From assembly GCA_000585015.1 (NCBI GenBank), contig JFAX01000014.1, positions 9,831 to 50,925 on the forward strand: 41,095 bases of DNA, written 5' to 3'. The position numbers were made by a program, and so were the translations under genes. This DNA comes from Candidatus Accumulibacter adjunctus (GTDB taxonomy: Bacteria > Pseudomonadota > Gammaproteobacteria > Burkholderiales > Rhodocyclaceae). The notes beneath the pieces are model-generated. The model searched no databases and was not told the origin of the DNA. It was given only the letters and a program-made list of their open reading frames with translations. Numbering within the stretch: position 1 is the first letter of the stretch; each line of letters starts with the position of its first letter. Positions 16,860 to 23,110 of this stretch are shown here, piece by piece.

Positions 16860-18737
16860 ATGAAGGCACTCGTCGGCCTGCTGCTGGCCAGTCTCGTCCT
16901 GCTTGCTCGGGCGCAGGCCGCCTGCGACGTCGACACGGATGGCGACATCGACCGCGACGACCTGGGTCTGATTCAACGCGCGATCCTGACGCGCGCCGCG
17001 GCTATCGGCCCGAGCGACCCGCGTGATGCCGACGGCAACGGAATCATCAACTCCCTCGACGGCCGGTTCTGCGCACTGCGCTGCACGCGCCCCGGCTGCG
17101 CGACGAGCAACAGCCCACCGAGCGTCAGCTTCACCGCCCCGGTCGCTGGCGCGAGCTACCTCGCGCCGGCGGTGATCACCCTGACGGCGAGCGCCACGGA
17201 CCCTGACGGCACGATCGCCCGAGTCGAGTTCTTCCACGGGACGACGCGCATCGGTAGCGCCACCACAGCGCCCTACACGGTCACGTGGGACGGCGTTCCG
17301 GCCGGCAGCTACAGCCTCAGTGCGTTGGCGACGGACGGTCAGGGTGCTACGACGAGCAGCCCCGCGCGTCTGGTGACCGTCAATCCGACCAACACCCCGC
17401 CCACGGTCAGCCTGACCGCACCCGCCGACGGTTCTGTCCATGCGCTGCTCGCGACACTCACCCTGAGCGCGACGGCGAGCGGGATCGAAGTCGACACCCC
17501 GATCACCCGCGTCGACTTCTTCCATGGCAGCACGCTGATCGGCGGCAGCACGACGGCTCCTTACACGACGACCTGGACGCCGACGATGCCGGGAACCTAC
17601 AGCCTCACCGCCATCGCCACCGACAGCGCAGGAGGCATCACCAACAGCGCCCCACGCACGGTCACCGTGCAAGGGGCGAACCAACTGCCGAGCGTCAGCC
17701 TGACCAGCCCGGTTGCCAGCCAGAGCTTCACCGCACCGGCGAACATCTCGCTCGTCGCGATGGCGAGCGACGTGGATGGAAGGATCGCCCGGGTCGAGTT
17801 CTTCCAGGGGAGCACGGCGATCGGCAGCGCGATCGTTCCCCCGTACGGCATCACCTGGAACAACGTTCCCGCTGGCACTTACAGCCTGACCGCCAGGGCC
17901 ACCGACAATCTCGGGGCGACGCGAAACAGTACCCCAGTGCCGATCACGGTGACCGGCGGCGGACCCACCATCCTCTACCTGCACGGCGATCATCTCGGCA
18001 CCCCCCGCGTGGCGACCAACGAAGCCAACGCCGTTGTCTGGCGCAACCTGCCAACCACCGAGCCGTTCGGCACGGCGTTGCCGGAGGAGGATCCGGACGG
18101 AGATGGTCGGGCGACCGTCATCCACCTTCGCTTCCCGGGGCAATACTTCGACCGCGAGACGATGTTGCACTACAACTACTTCAGGGATTACGATCCGCTG
18201 GTCGGAAGATATACCCAGAGTGATCCGATTGGGTTGGCGGGCGGCATCAATACATACAGCTACGTGGCGGGGAATCCGATTAGCAAGATTGATCCGCTGG
18301 GACTAACTGCGATTGCCTTTGATCCCTCAACCGGCACGCTGCGGGTTGATCCGGAACTAGATGGGCGGTCGCCCTACAACATGCCAGCGTCTTCCGGTAA
18401 GCCTAACTGCGGATGCGATGCAAGCGCGAAAGACAGAGGCCCCATCCCGAGTGGAAGTTACACGCTTCATACCAGCCAGCTTTCCAATCCCGGGCGGATT
18501 GGCGACATCCTGCGGAACATGCGAGGCGATTGGGGAGACTGGCGGGCGCCTCTAACGCCAGACCCTGGGACTAACACCCTTGATCGGTCGGGCTTCTTCC
18601 TGCATGGTGGTTCCTACCCGGGGTCGGCCGGCTGCATTGACGTCGGGGGCGGGGTTTTTGGCAACAGCCAGACAGATCAGCTACTACGGGACATCTTGAG
18701 TGATCCGGATGGGCGGGTGCCGGTGATCGTCAAATGA
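16860..18737 (+). CDS. Dockerin-Ig-RHS core protein with DUF2778/Tlde1-like peptidoglycan toxin tip
   Basis: This is a 625-residue mosaic. Residues 1-20 are a signal peptide (MKALVGLLLASLVLLARAQA). Residues 22-80 form a dockerin-like pair of EF-hand loops (DVDTDGDIDRDD and DADGNGIINSLD) with four Cys. Three Ig-like domains start near 86, 180 and 275. Residue 371 onwards resumes an RHS core (YLHGDHLGTPR, then YNYFRDYDPLVGRYTQSDPI) ending in DPLG at 478-481. The last 144 residues match the DUF2778/Tlde1 type: WGDWRAPLTPDPGTN, then H582-G and S589-A-G-C592, the L,D-transpeptidase-like His-Cys pair. Known Tlde1 effectors attack peptidoglycan peptides in the periplasm. ATG 16860 is preferred to ATG 16725 because the signal peptide starts there and AGGGGG precedes it. 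The stop overlaps the next gene by four bases, and that gene is the candidate immunity gene. Confidence 0.85.
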   Translation: MKALVGLLLASLVLLARAQAACDVDTDGDIDRDDLGLIQRAILTRAAAIGPSDPRDADGNGIINSLDGRFCALRCTRPGCATSNSPPSVSFTAPVAGASYLAPAVITLTASATDPDGTIARVEFFHGTTRIGSATTAPYTVTWDGVPAGSYSLSALATDGQGATTSSPARLVTVNPTNTPPTVSLTAPADGSVHALLATLTLSATASGIEVDTPITRVDFFHGSTLIGGSTTAPYTTTWTPTMPGTYSLTAIATDSAGGITNSAPRTVTVQGANQLPSVSLTSPVASQSFTAPANISLVAMASDVDGRIARVEFFQGSTAIGSAIVPPYGITWNNVPAGTYSLTARATDNLGATRNSTPVPITVTGGGPTILYLHGDHLGTPRVATNEANAVVWRNLPTTEPFGTALPEEDPDGDGRATVIHLRFPGQYFDRETMLHYNYFRDYDPLVGRYTQSDPIGLAGGINTYSYVAGNPISKIDPLGLTAIAFDPSTGTLRVDPELDGRSPYNMPASSGKPNCGCDASAKDRGPIPSGSYTLHTSQLSNPGRIGDILRNMRGDWGDWRAPLTPDPGTNTLDRSGFFLHGGSYPGSAGCIDVGGGVFGNSQTDQLLRDILSDPDGRVPVIVK

Positions 18738-19114
18738 TTGATCAGAGATCTCTTGCAGGGGCGCTAACTGCATTCGTTAGCTGGGCCGTTGGCTACTTCG
18801 CCACCTTGGCCATCGGTCAGGGGTTGAGCGCGGTTTCAGCATATGCAGTGATCGTCGGTTGGTGGCTCACCGCGTATATTTCGGCGAGCTTTTCTTTGCC
18901 TGTCGCAGCCGTTGTTCCTTTGTTCGTGGGATACTTGGCTTTGTTTTTAGTCGCCACGATAAGTGGTCAATCATGGTTCTACAGAGATGTCGTTTCTCTT
19001 ACTGTGCCGGAGGCGCTGGGGATCGGCCTGGCGCAGGCTCTTGCTGTTTGCAGTCCCCTTTTGTTCGACTGGCTATTCCGGCAAGCCATCCGAATAGGTT
19101 CAAGAAGGCGATAA
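18734..19114 (+). CDS. Small polytopic membrane protein, candidate immunity protein
   Basis: This 126-residue protein has about four hydrophobic segments (roughly 8-28, 33-55, 58-80 and 92-114) and a basic C-terminus (RQAIRIGSRRR), so it is almost certainly in the inner membrane. I do not recognise the family. The start ATG overlaps the toxin gene's stop (ATGA). In RHS and other polymorphic toxin loci this is the place of the immunity gene. Neutralisation of a periplasmic peptidoglycan enzyme by a polytopic membrane protein is less usual than by a periplasmic binder. A transport or signalling role therefore remains possible. AT content is visibly higher than in the RHS shell, as is common for toxin-immunity tips. 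Its 3' end is duplicated downstream (19701-19842). Confidence 0.65.
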   Translation: MIDQRSLAGALTAFVSWAVGYFATLAIGQGLSAVSAYAVIVGWWLTAYISASFSLPVAAVVPLFVGYLALFLVATISGQSWFYRDVVSLTVPEALGIGLAQALAVCSPLLFDWLFRQAIRIGSRRR

Positions 19115-19173
19115 GCGCCGCAGTCTCGATTGACTTTCGGGTACCGTCACGCACAATGTAGTGCGACGCGCTG
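19032..19173. repeat. 142-bp direct repeat, copy A (end of candidate immunity gene)
   Basis: This covers the last codons of the membrane-protein gene and the following 59 bp. It matches 19701-19842 over the full 142 bp without indels and with only a handful of substitutions by my reading (for example GAATAGG/GAATGGG and GACTTTCGGG/GATTTTCGGT). Confidence 0.9.
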
Positions 19174-19220
19174 AGCTTGCTACAGCGAGAAAACGGAGCG
19201 AACACACTCACGGTGACGCA

Positions 19221-19634
19221 ATGAGACGCAAGCTGGTGATGGTTGTTGCGGCAGTCGTGTTACTCATTGGCGGGGCGATAGCTGCCGTCTCTTCGACCTT
19301 CGACAGTGCTGTCATGGCAATGAAGGGCGGCCGCTACGAGACGGCAAGACCAAAGCTTGAATGGCTTGCAGCGGTTGGGCACGCTCGTGCCCAGCATCTG
19401 CTGGGTGAAATGTACGCATACGGCTGGGGGGTGACCCGGGATCGCGAGGAAGCGGTAAGATGGTTTCGACGTGCGGCCTATCGCGCTGAAGGCTTGAAGG
19501 ACCCGGCAGCCTACGCGGCTTACTACGTTGGCCAGAACTTCTCTCAGGGCTTGGGGGTGCAGCAGGACTCGACTCAAGCCGCGTGGTGGGTTCAGTTCGC
19601 CAAAGACGGCGGTTACTCCGGCGGTCCTCGGTAG
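19221..19634 (+). CDS. Exported Sel1-repeat protein
   Basis: This 137-residue protein starts with a signal or anchor segment (LVMVVAAVVLLIGGAIAA, about 5-22). Sel1-like (TPR-type) helical repeats follow: ARAQHLLGEMYAYGWGVTRD with REEAVRWFRRAA, then AYYVGQNFSQGLGVQQDSTQ with AAWWVQFAKDGG. Sel1 repeats bind proteins, and Sel1-type proteins recur as immunity or accessory proteins beside toxins that act in the cell envelope. Its position right after the candidate immunity gene, and its periplasmic location, make it a second immunity candidate for the DUF2778-like toxin. ATG 19221 is chosen because the hydrophobic segment begins directly after it. The gene is flanked on both sides by the 142-bp repeat, as if it were a duplicated or inserted cassette. 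Confidence 0.75.
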   Translation: MRRKLVMVVAAVVLLIGGAIAAVSSTFDSAVMAMKGGRYETARPKLEWLAAVGHARAQHLLGEMYAYGWGVTRDREEAVRWFRRAAYRAEGLKDPAAYAAYYVGQNFSQGLGVQQDSTQAAWWVQFAKDGGYSGGPR

Positions 19635-19700
19635 ATCGAGACGAGTAGGGATCGAGAAGAGGAAAACCTCGCCCACCCGCCGCTGGCGGCTAGCTACTAA

Positions 19701-19842
19701 CGCAGGCTCTTGCTGTTTGCAGTCCCCTTTTGTTCGACTGGCTATTCCGGCAAGCCATCCGAATGGGTTCAAGAAGGTGATAAGCGCTGCAGTCTCGATT
19801 GATTTTCGGTTACCGTCACGCACAGTGTAGTGCGACGCGCTG
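19701..19842. repeat. 142-bp direct repeat, copy B (orphan immunity-gene tail)
   Basis: This is a copy of the 3' end of the membrane-protein gene, with no upstream coding part. It still encodes the tail seen at 19032 (AVCSPLLFDWLFRQAIR) but has no start or body. It is best read as the remnant of a second immunity gene lost by deletion, or as the far edge of a tandem duplication. Confidence 0.85.
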
Positions 19843-20103
19843 TTGCACCTGGAGGAGCGGTCCCATTCGCCAACGCGCCGCTTCGAGTGCTTGCTCGGAT
19901 GGCCCGCCGGTTCCGTGCCGCGACGTCGGCAAGGTTCGCGGGCGGCGCGAGTAGACCCGCCGAGCGCGCTTGAGCGGTAGTTGCCGATGTGAGAAGGGCC
20001 GCCGATCGCTCCGGCGGTGAGGGCAAACCTTCTTCATCGCGAACACCATGCATGCACGTCTGGTAGACTTAGCCAACCCACTTGGCCACATCGGAGATCT
20101 TTC
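19843..20103. promoter_or_regulatory. Intergenic with candidate operator before Phd-type antitoxin
   Basis: No gene is recognised. Near the right end an inverted repeat GCCAA-N5-TTGGC (20072-20086) lies just before a GGAG ribosome site (20092-20095). Phd-family antitoxins bind short palindromes in their own promoter, so this is a plausible operator. Confidence 0.35.
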
Positions 20104-20337
20104 ATGGCGCTCATGGTGAACGTACACGATGCGAAGACGAACTTTTCCCGTCTGCTGGAACAGGCCCACGCCGGGCAGGAGATCGTGCTCGCGAAAGCGG
20201 GCAAACCCTATGCGCGGCTGGTACCTTTGGCGACGGCACCAGGCGCGCGATCACCGGGGCGATTGGCAGGGCGAATCGACGCGACTTTTTTTGAACCCTT
20301 GCCCGACGAAGAGTTGAAGCGATGGGAGGGCAAGTGA
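20104..20337 (+). CDS. Phd/YefM-family antitoxin
   Basis: This 77-residue protein opens with VNVHDAKTNFSRLLEQA, the classic Phd/YefM start. It goes on to GQEIVLAKAGKPYARLVPL, the conserved strand-turn-strand that completes the DNA-binding fold. The C-terminal tail (LAGRIDATFFEPLPDEELKR) matches the toxin-binding region of antitoxins paired with VapC-type PIN toxins. GGAG at 20092-20095 supports ATG 20104; ATG 20113 is a shorter alternative. The toxin gene overlaps its stop but is broken, so this antitoxin now has no working local partner. It may still repress its promoter or counter a related toxin elsewhere. Confidence 0.88.
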   Translation: MALMVNVHDAKTNFSRLLEQAHAGQEIVLAKAGKPYARLVPLATAPGARSPGRLAGRIDATFFEPLPDEELKRWEGK

Positions 20338-20585
20338 GGTACTTGCTCGACACGGATGCACTGCTCTGGTGATGGACCGATGATCCGCAGTTGTCGCCGG
20401 TCGCTCGGGAGTGCATCCAGAAGCAGACGAACGCGATTCTCGTCAGCGCCGCGAGCGCGTGGGAAATTGCCACCAAGCATCGGCTTGGCAAGTTGTCGCT
20501 GGCAATCGGCAAGATTCCCCGATTGTCACCGATCTTCAGACCTCGATTTGATCATTGCAGGATCTCCCCGGCGTTGTGCCGATGA
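20334..20585 (+). pseudogene. PIN-domain toxin with in-frame stop and lost C-terminus
   Basis: GTG 20334 overlaps the antitoxin stop and starts VRYLLDTDALLW, which matches the first strand of VapC-like toxins, including the first catalytic Asp. An in-frame TGA follows at 20370-20372, where relatives usually have a Trp codon, so one base change explains it. The same frame then continues for 70 codons with clear PIN similarity (NAILVSAASAWEIATKHRLG, including the catalytic Glu). Similarity ends near 20520 and the last two acidic residues are absent. The gene is dead on two counts. Confidence 0.8.
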
Positions 20586-20719
20586 CGCGGAGCACCGCGT
20601 CCCCGCAGAGGAGCCAAGTGTAGCGTGCCGCGGCCGACGAACTGCCGTCGGTGAGAACGACACGGTGACAGCGCTGCATCCGGTCAGAGGGGCGGGTGTG
20701 CCGAACACTTCCGGTTGAC

Positions 20720-20757
20720 TGTCGGAAATTTTTACACTTGCCGCAGCCTTTTGCTGC
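20720..20757 (+). promoter_or_regulatory. Candidate PEP-CTERM gene upstream element
   Basis: TGTCGGAAATTTTTACA (20720-20736) stands out as AT-rich with mirrored ends (TGT and ACA) in a GC-rich region. A TTGC-rich segment (20738-20757) follows directly and loosely resembles a sigma-54 -24/-12 element, with non-ideal spacing. PEP-CTERM genes of floc-forming betaproteobacteria are reported to depend on RpoN and the PrsK/PrsR two-component pair. This could be such a control region for the gene at 20972, with a leader of roughly 200 bases. The rest of 20586-20971 shows nothing I recognise. Confidence 0.4.
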
Positions 20758-20971
20758 GCGATTCCGGCAAGTATAGGATTTTTAATATTTGTATTCTTCA
20801 GGCGCGAAAATTGCTTCCCGTTCCCTGGGGCTTCGAAGGTGCTCTGGGGGGAAAATGCGTGCCGGAACAAGTTTCGTGCCTCGGGTTCGAGCAAGCGACG
20901 GACGTCGTCCATCCGCACGCCGCTCCGCGCATCGCACGAACCGGCTCACTGTTTCTGGGGAGATCAGCCTG

Positions 20972-21571
20972 ATGAGAATCATTCAACGCGCACGCGCAAT
21001 CCTCGCTTGCGTTCTGGCGGTCCTGCTCGTCGTCCCGGGGGCAGCCGCGGCGTACACACTCAGCTTCGAACCCGCGGCGCAGGTTGTCGGTCTTGGCGGT
21101 CGCGCGTCGGTCGGGGTCCGCATCAGCGGCGTCACGCCGCAGCCACCGGGCAGTCCGGGCGGCCTTGGTGACTACGATTTCGAGGTCCTCTTTGATCCGG
21201 CAGTCATCGCGTTCGACACTGCGACCGATGGCGGCGCGCTCGGTCTGGCAGTTGGCTTGGGCGCCAACCTGCTCGCACCCGGGCGGCTCAAGCTCAGCGC
21301 TTTCTCCCTCGAAGATCCGGCGGATCTGCTCGCCCTGCAGAGCGATTCCATGTTGCTGCTGACGCTCGCATTCACCGGCAGTGGGCTGGGCACCAGCCCG
21401 CTGGACTTCGACAACATCACCGTCGGGGACGTCCTCGGAACGCCGCGGGCCGCCACAGCAACCGGCGGCAGCATCACCGTCGGGGCGCCCCCGTTGCCGG
21501 AGCCCGGTACGCTGGCACTGCTCGCCGGAGCCGGGCTGATCGTCTTCGGACGTCGTTGCTGCAGAAAGTGA
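20972..21571 (+). CDS. PEP-CTERM-sorted protein with cohesin-like domain
   Basis: This 199-residue exported protein has a signal peptide (about 1-26, ending GAAAA). The central domain (about 28-165) has the strand pattern of cohesin-type folds: SFEPAAQVVGLGGRASVGVR, GDYDFEVLFDPAVIAFDT, then FSLEDPADLLALQ and MLLLTLAFTGSGLGTSPLDF. A PEP-CTERM tail follows: LPEPGT (175-180), a hydrophobic helix and RRCCRK. The tail directs processing by an exosortase and placement at the surface or in the extracellular matrix. GGGGAG (20957-20962) supports ATG 20972. Cohesins bind dockerins, and both RHS proteins here carry dockerin-like domains, which gives this gene a candidate partner. The cohesin assignment is by pattern only and binding is unproven. 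Confidence 0.8.
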   Translation: MRIIQRARAILACVLAVLLVVPGAAAAYTLSFEPAAQVVGLGGRASVGVRISGVTPQPPGSPGGLGDYDFEVLFDPAVIAFDTATDGGALGLAVGLGANLLAPGRLKLSAFSLEDPADLLALQSDSMLLLTLAFTGSGLGTSPLDFDNITVGDVLGTPRAATATGGSITVGAPPLPEPGTLALLAGAGLIVFGRRCCRK

Positions 21572-21617
21572 CGCGCCCTGGACTCGGGCTGCGGCCCGGG
21601 AGCGCTGTGCAGGTTCG

Positions 21618-21629
21618 AGAAACGTTTCT
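21618..21629. promoter_or_regulatory. Perfect 12-bp palindrome upstream of second PEP-CTERM gene
   Basis: AGAAACGTTTCT is a perfect palindrome, and part of it (ACGTTTCTT) recurs 40 bp downstream near 21662-21670. Both lie in the 167-bp gap before ATG 21739. They could be a regulator binding site; no regulator is identified. Confidence 0.3.
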
Positions 21630-21738
21630 TGCCGACGATCCGGTCCGGCGCAACGGCGATCACGTTTCTTCCCGTACTCCGGCCAACAGGTGAATGGACC
21701 ACGAAAACCTCAGTGACAGTCAGAACTTGGGAGGAATC

Positions 21739-22527
21739 ATGAAGCGACGGATCCACCTCTTTGCGGCATCGGCGGCGGTTCTTGCCTTCGGCGGAAACGT
21801 CTTCGCCGCGACCTATACGTTTACGACGCCCACCAAGCCGCTGCCGGCCGTCTCGGGCAGCGGCCTGACCGGACAACTCTGGACCAACGTCAATCCGAAC
21901 ACCGACACGCTGGCCCAGGCCCAAGCGATCATCAGCGGTGGTTTCGCTACGGCGAACTTTCTCTCGTCCACCGTCGACTATCCTAGCGGCCCGGCTGGCT
22001 CTACTTGGACCTCAGCAACCTACGCACAGGTCCTCGACGCGACCGCGACCGCCACCCTGGACAATCCCGCGGTTCTCCCCGACGATGTCCTCAATACGGT
22101 GATGCGCTTCGCCGGCTTCTTCGGCGTGCAAAACCCCAACGAGGTATGGACTTTCCACATCCCGTCGGACGACGGCAGCGCGGTGGATATTCAAGGTACC
22201 CGCATTCTCAACAACGACGGCATCCACGGTTTTGGTGGCCCCTCGACCACCGTCGAGTTCACCACCCCCGGCCTGTACGCCGTGGACGTGCTCTTCTTCG
22301 AGTCTCAGCCGACTCAGTGGGGGCTGGAGCTACGCGGCGGCTTGGGTGGCGCGACACCGAGCACGGCGATCGGTGAGCGGCTGTACAACCTGATCGATTT
22401 TGCTGAACCCGACGATCCCCGCCTCGACAGCATTCGCCCGAGTGTGCCGCTGCCAGGCACGCTACCCCTGCTCGTCGCCGGCGTCTGTGGCCTGTTCGCC
22501 GTATCGAGGCGGCGAACCGGACGTTAG
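21739..22527 (+). CDS. PEP-CTERM-sorted protein with PA14-like domain
   Basis: This 262-residue exported protein starts at ATG 21739 behind a strong GGGAGGA site. The signal peptide is about 1-23 (AAVLAFGGNVFA). The main domain resembles PA14/GLEYA carbohydrate-binding folds, recognisable by VWTFHIPSDDGSAVDIQGTR, then ILNNDGIHG and TPGLYAVDVLFFESQPTQWG. The C-terminus is a VPLPGT-type PEP-CTERM tail (from about residue 236), followed by a hydrophobic stretch and SRRRTGR. PEP-CTERM PA14 proteins are thought to bind matrix polysaccharide. Placement directly after the cohesin-like PEP-CTERM gene suggests shared control and shared export by a genome-encoded exosortase, which is not in this window. 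Confidence 0.85.
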   Translation: MKRRIHLFAASAAVLAFGGNVFAATYTFTTPTKPLPAVSGSGLTGQLWTNVNPNTDTLAQAQAIISGGFATANFLSSTVDYPSGPAGSTWTSATYAQVLDATATATLDNPAVLPDDVLNTVMRFAGFFGVQNPNEVWTFHIPSDDGSAVDIQGTRILNNDGIHGFGGPSTTVEFTTPGLYAVDVLFFESQPTQWGLELRGGLGGATPSTAIGERLYNLIDFAEPDDPRLDSIRPSVPLPGTLPLLVAGVCGLFAVSRRRTGR

Positions 22528-22848
22528 CGCGAGTTCGCGCAGAAGGGACGACCGCAAGTTGCGATGGCTGCCCGAACCGGGGCAAACGACGGGACAGGTC
22601 TCGTCTCGGCACCGCCTCCCCGAGTACTCCGCGATGGGTGCACCCGAGGAGCGGTTCCATGATTGCCAGCGCGCATTGGCCCGCCGGGCCCGCTTGCCGG
22701 GCGCCGGGCTGATGGTCCTGGTTCTCCGCCGCCGCTGGCTGGCCCGCGGTGGTTCGAGCTTGCCGGGGTAGCCGCATGGTGCGGCTTCTGCAGTGGGGCA
22801 GTGAAGACGAGCGACCGTGGAAGGAGCTGTTGAGCTCTTGCAAGGGGC
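22528..22848. other. Intergenic, no gene recognised
   Basis: GC-rich sequence with several short GGCCCG/CGGGCC-type palindromes (around 22679-22720). Open frames on either strand show no family pattern. Confidence 0.4.
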
Positions 22849-22877
22849 TTGACATCGGCGATCAAGTCCACTAGGGT
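22849..22877 (+). promoter_or_regulatory. Candidate sigma-70 promoter of the giant RHS gene
   Basis: A consensus -35 TTGACA (22849-22854) is followed after exactly 17 bp by TAGGGT (22872-22877), a weak but acceptable -10. Transcription from here would give a leader of roughly 225 bases before ATG 23111. That leader contains a perfect 7-bp hairpin with a 5-base loop (GCCGGGC at 23036-23042 and GCCCGGC at 23048-23054). Confidence 0.5.
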
Positions 22878-23110
22878 GACGCGGTCAAGAAGCACCCGAC
22901 CGCAGCGGCTGCGCCGGGCGCAGCACTCGAAGGGACGCCAGTATCGCCAGCAGCCCGGAGCAGATCGGCAACACCCTACGCCCACCTGAAACGGGCGCAG
23001 CAGGCAGCACAGACTGCCGGACAAGAACACTGAACGCCGGGCGAGGGGCCCGGCCTTGGGTCGAGGCCGCTTTGGACCGCCTCGCAGGCTCGTTCAGGGA
23101 GATGGGGTCG

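Noticed and set aside
19681-19830. Second small membrane-protein gene at copy B of the 142-bp repeat
   Set aside because: Only the last codons of the gene are present, without start or membrane segments.
20738-20757. Definite sigma-54 promoter upstream of the PEP-CTERM gene
   Set aside because: The GG/GC dinucleotides do not fall at the required spacing, so it is kept only as a weak candidate inside the regulatory entry.
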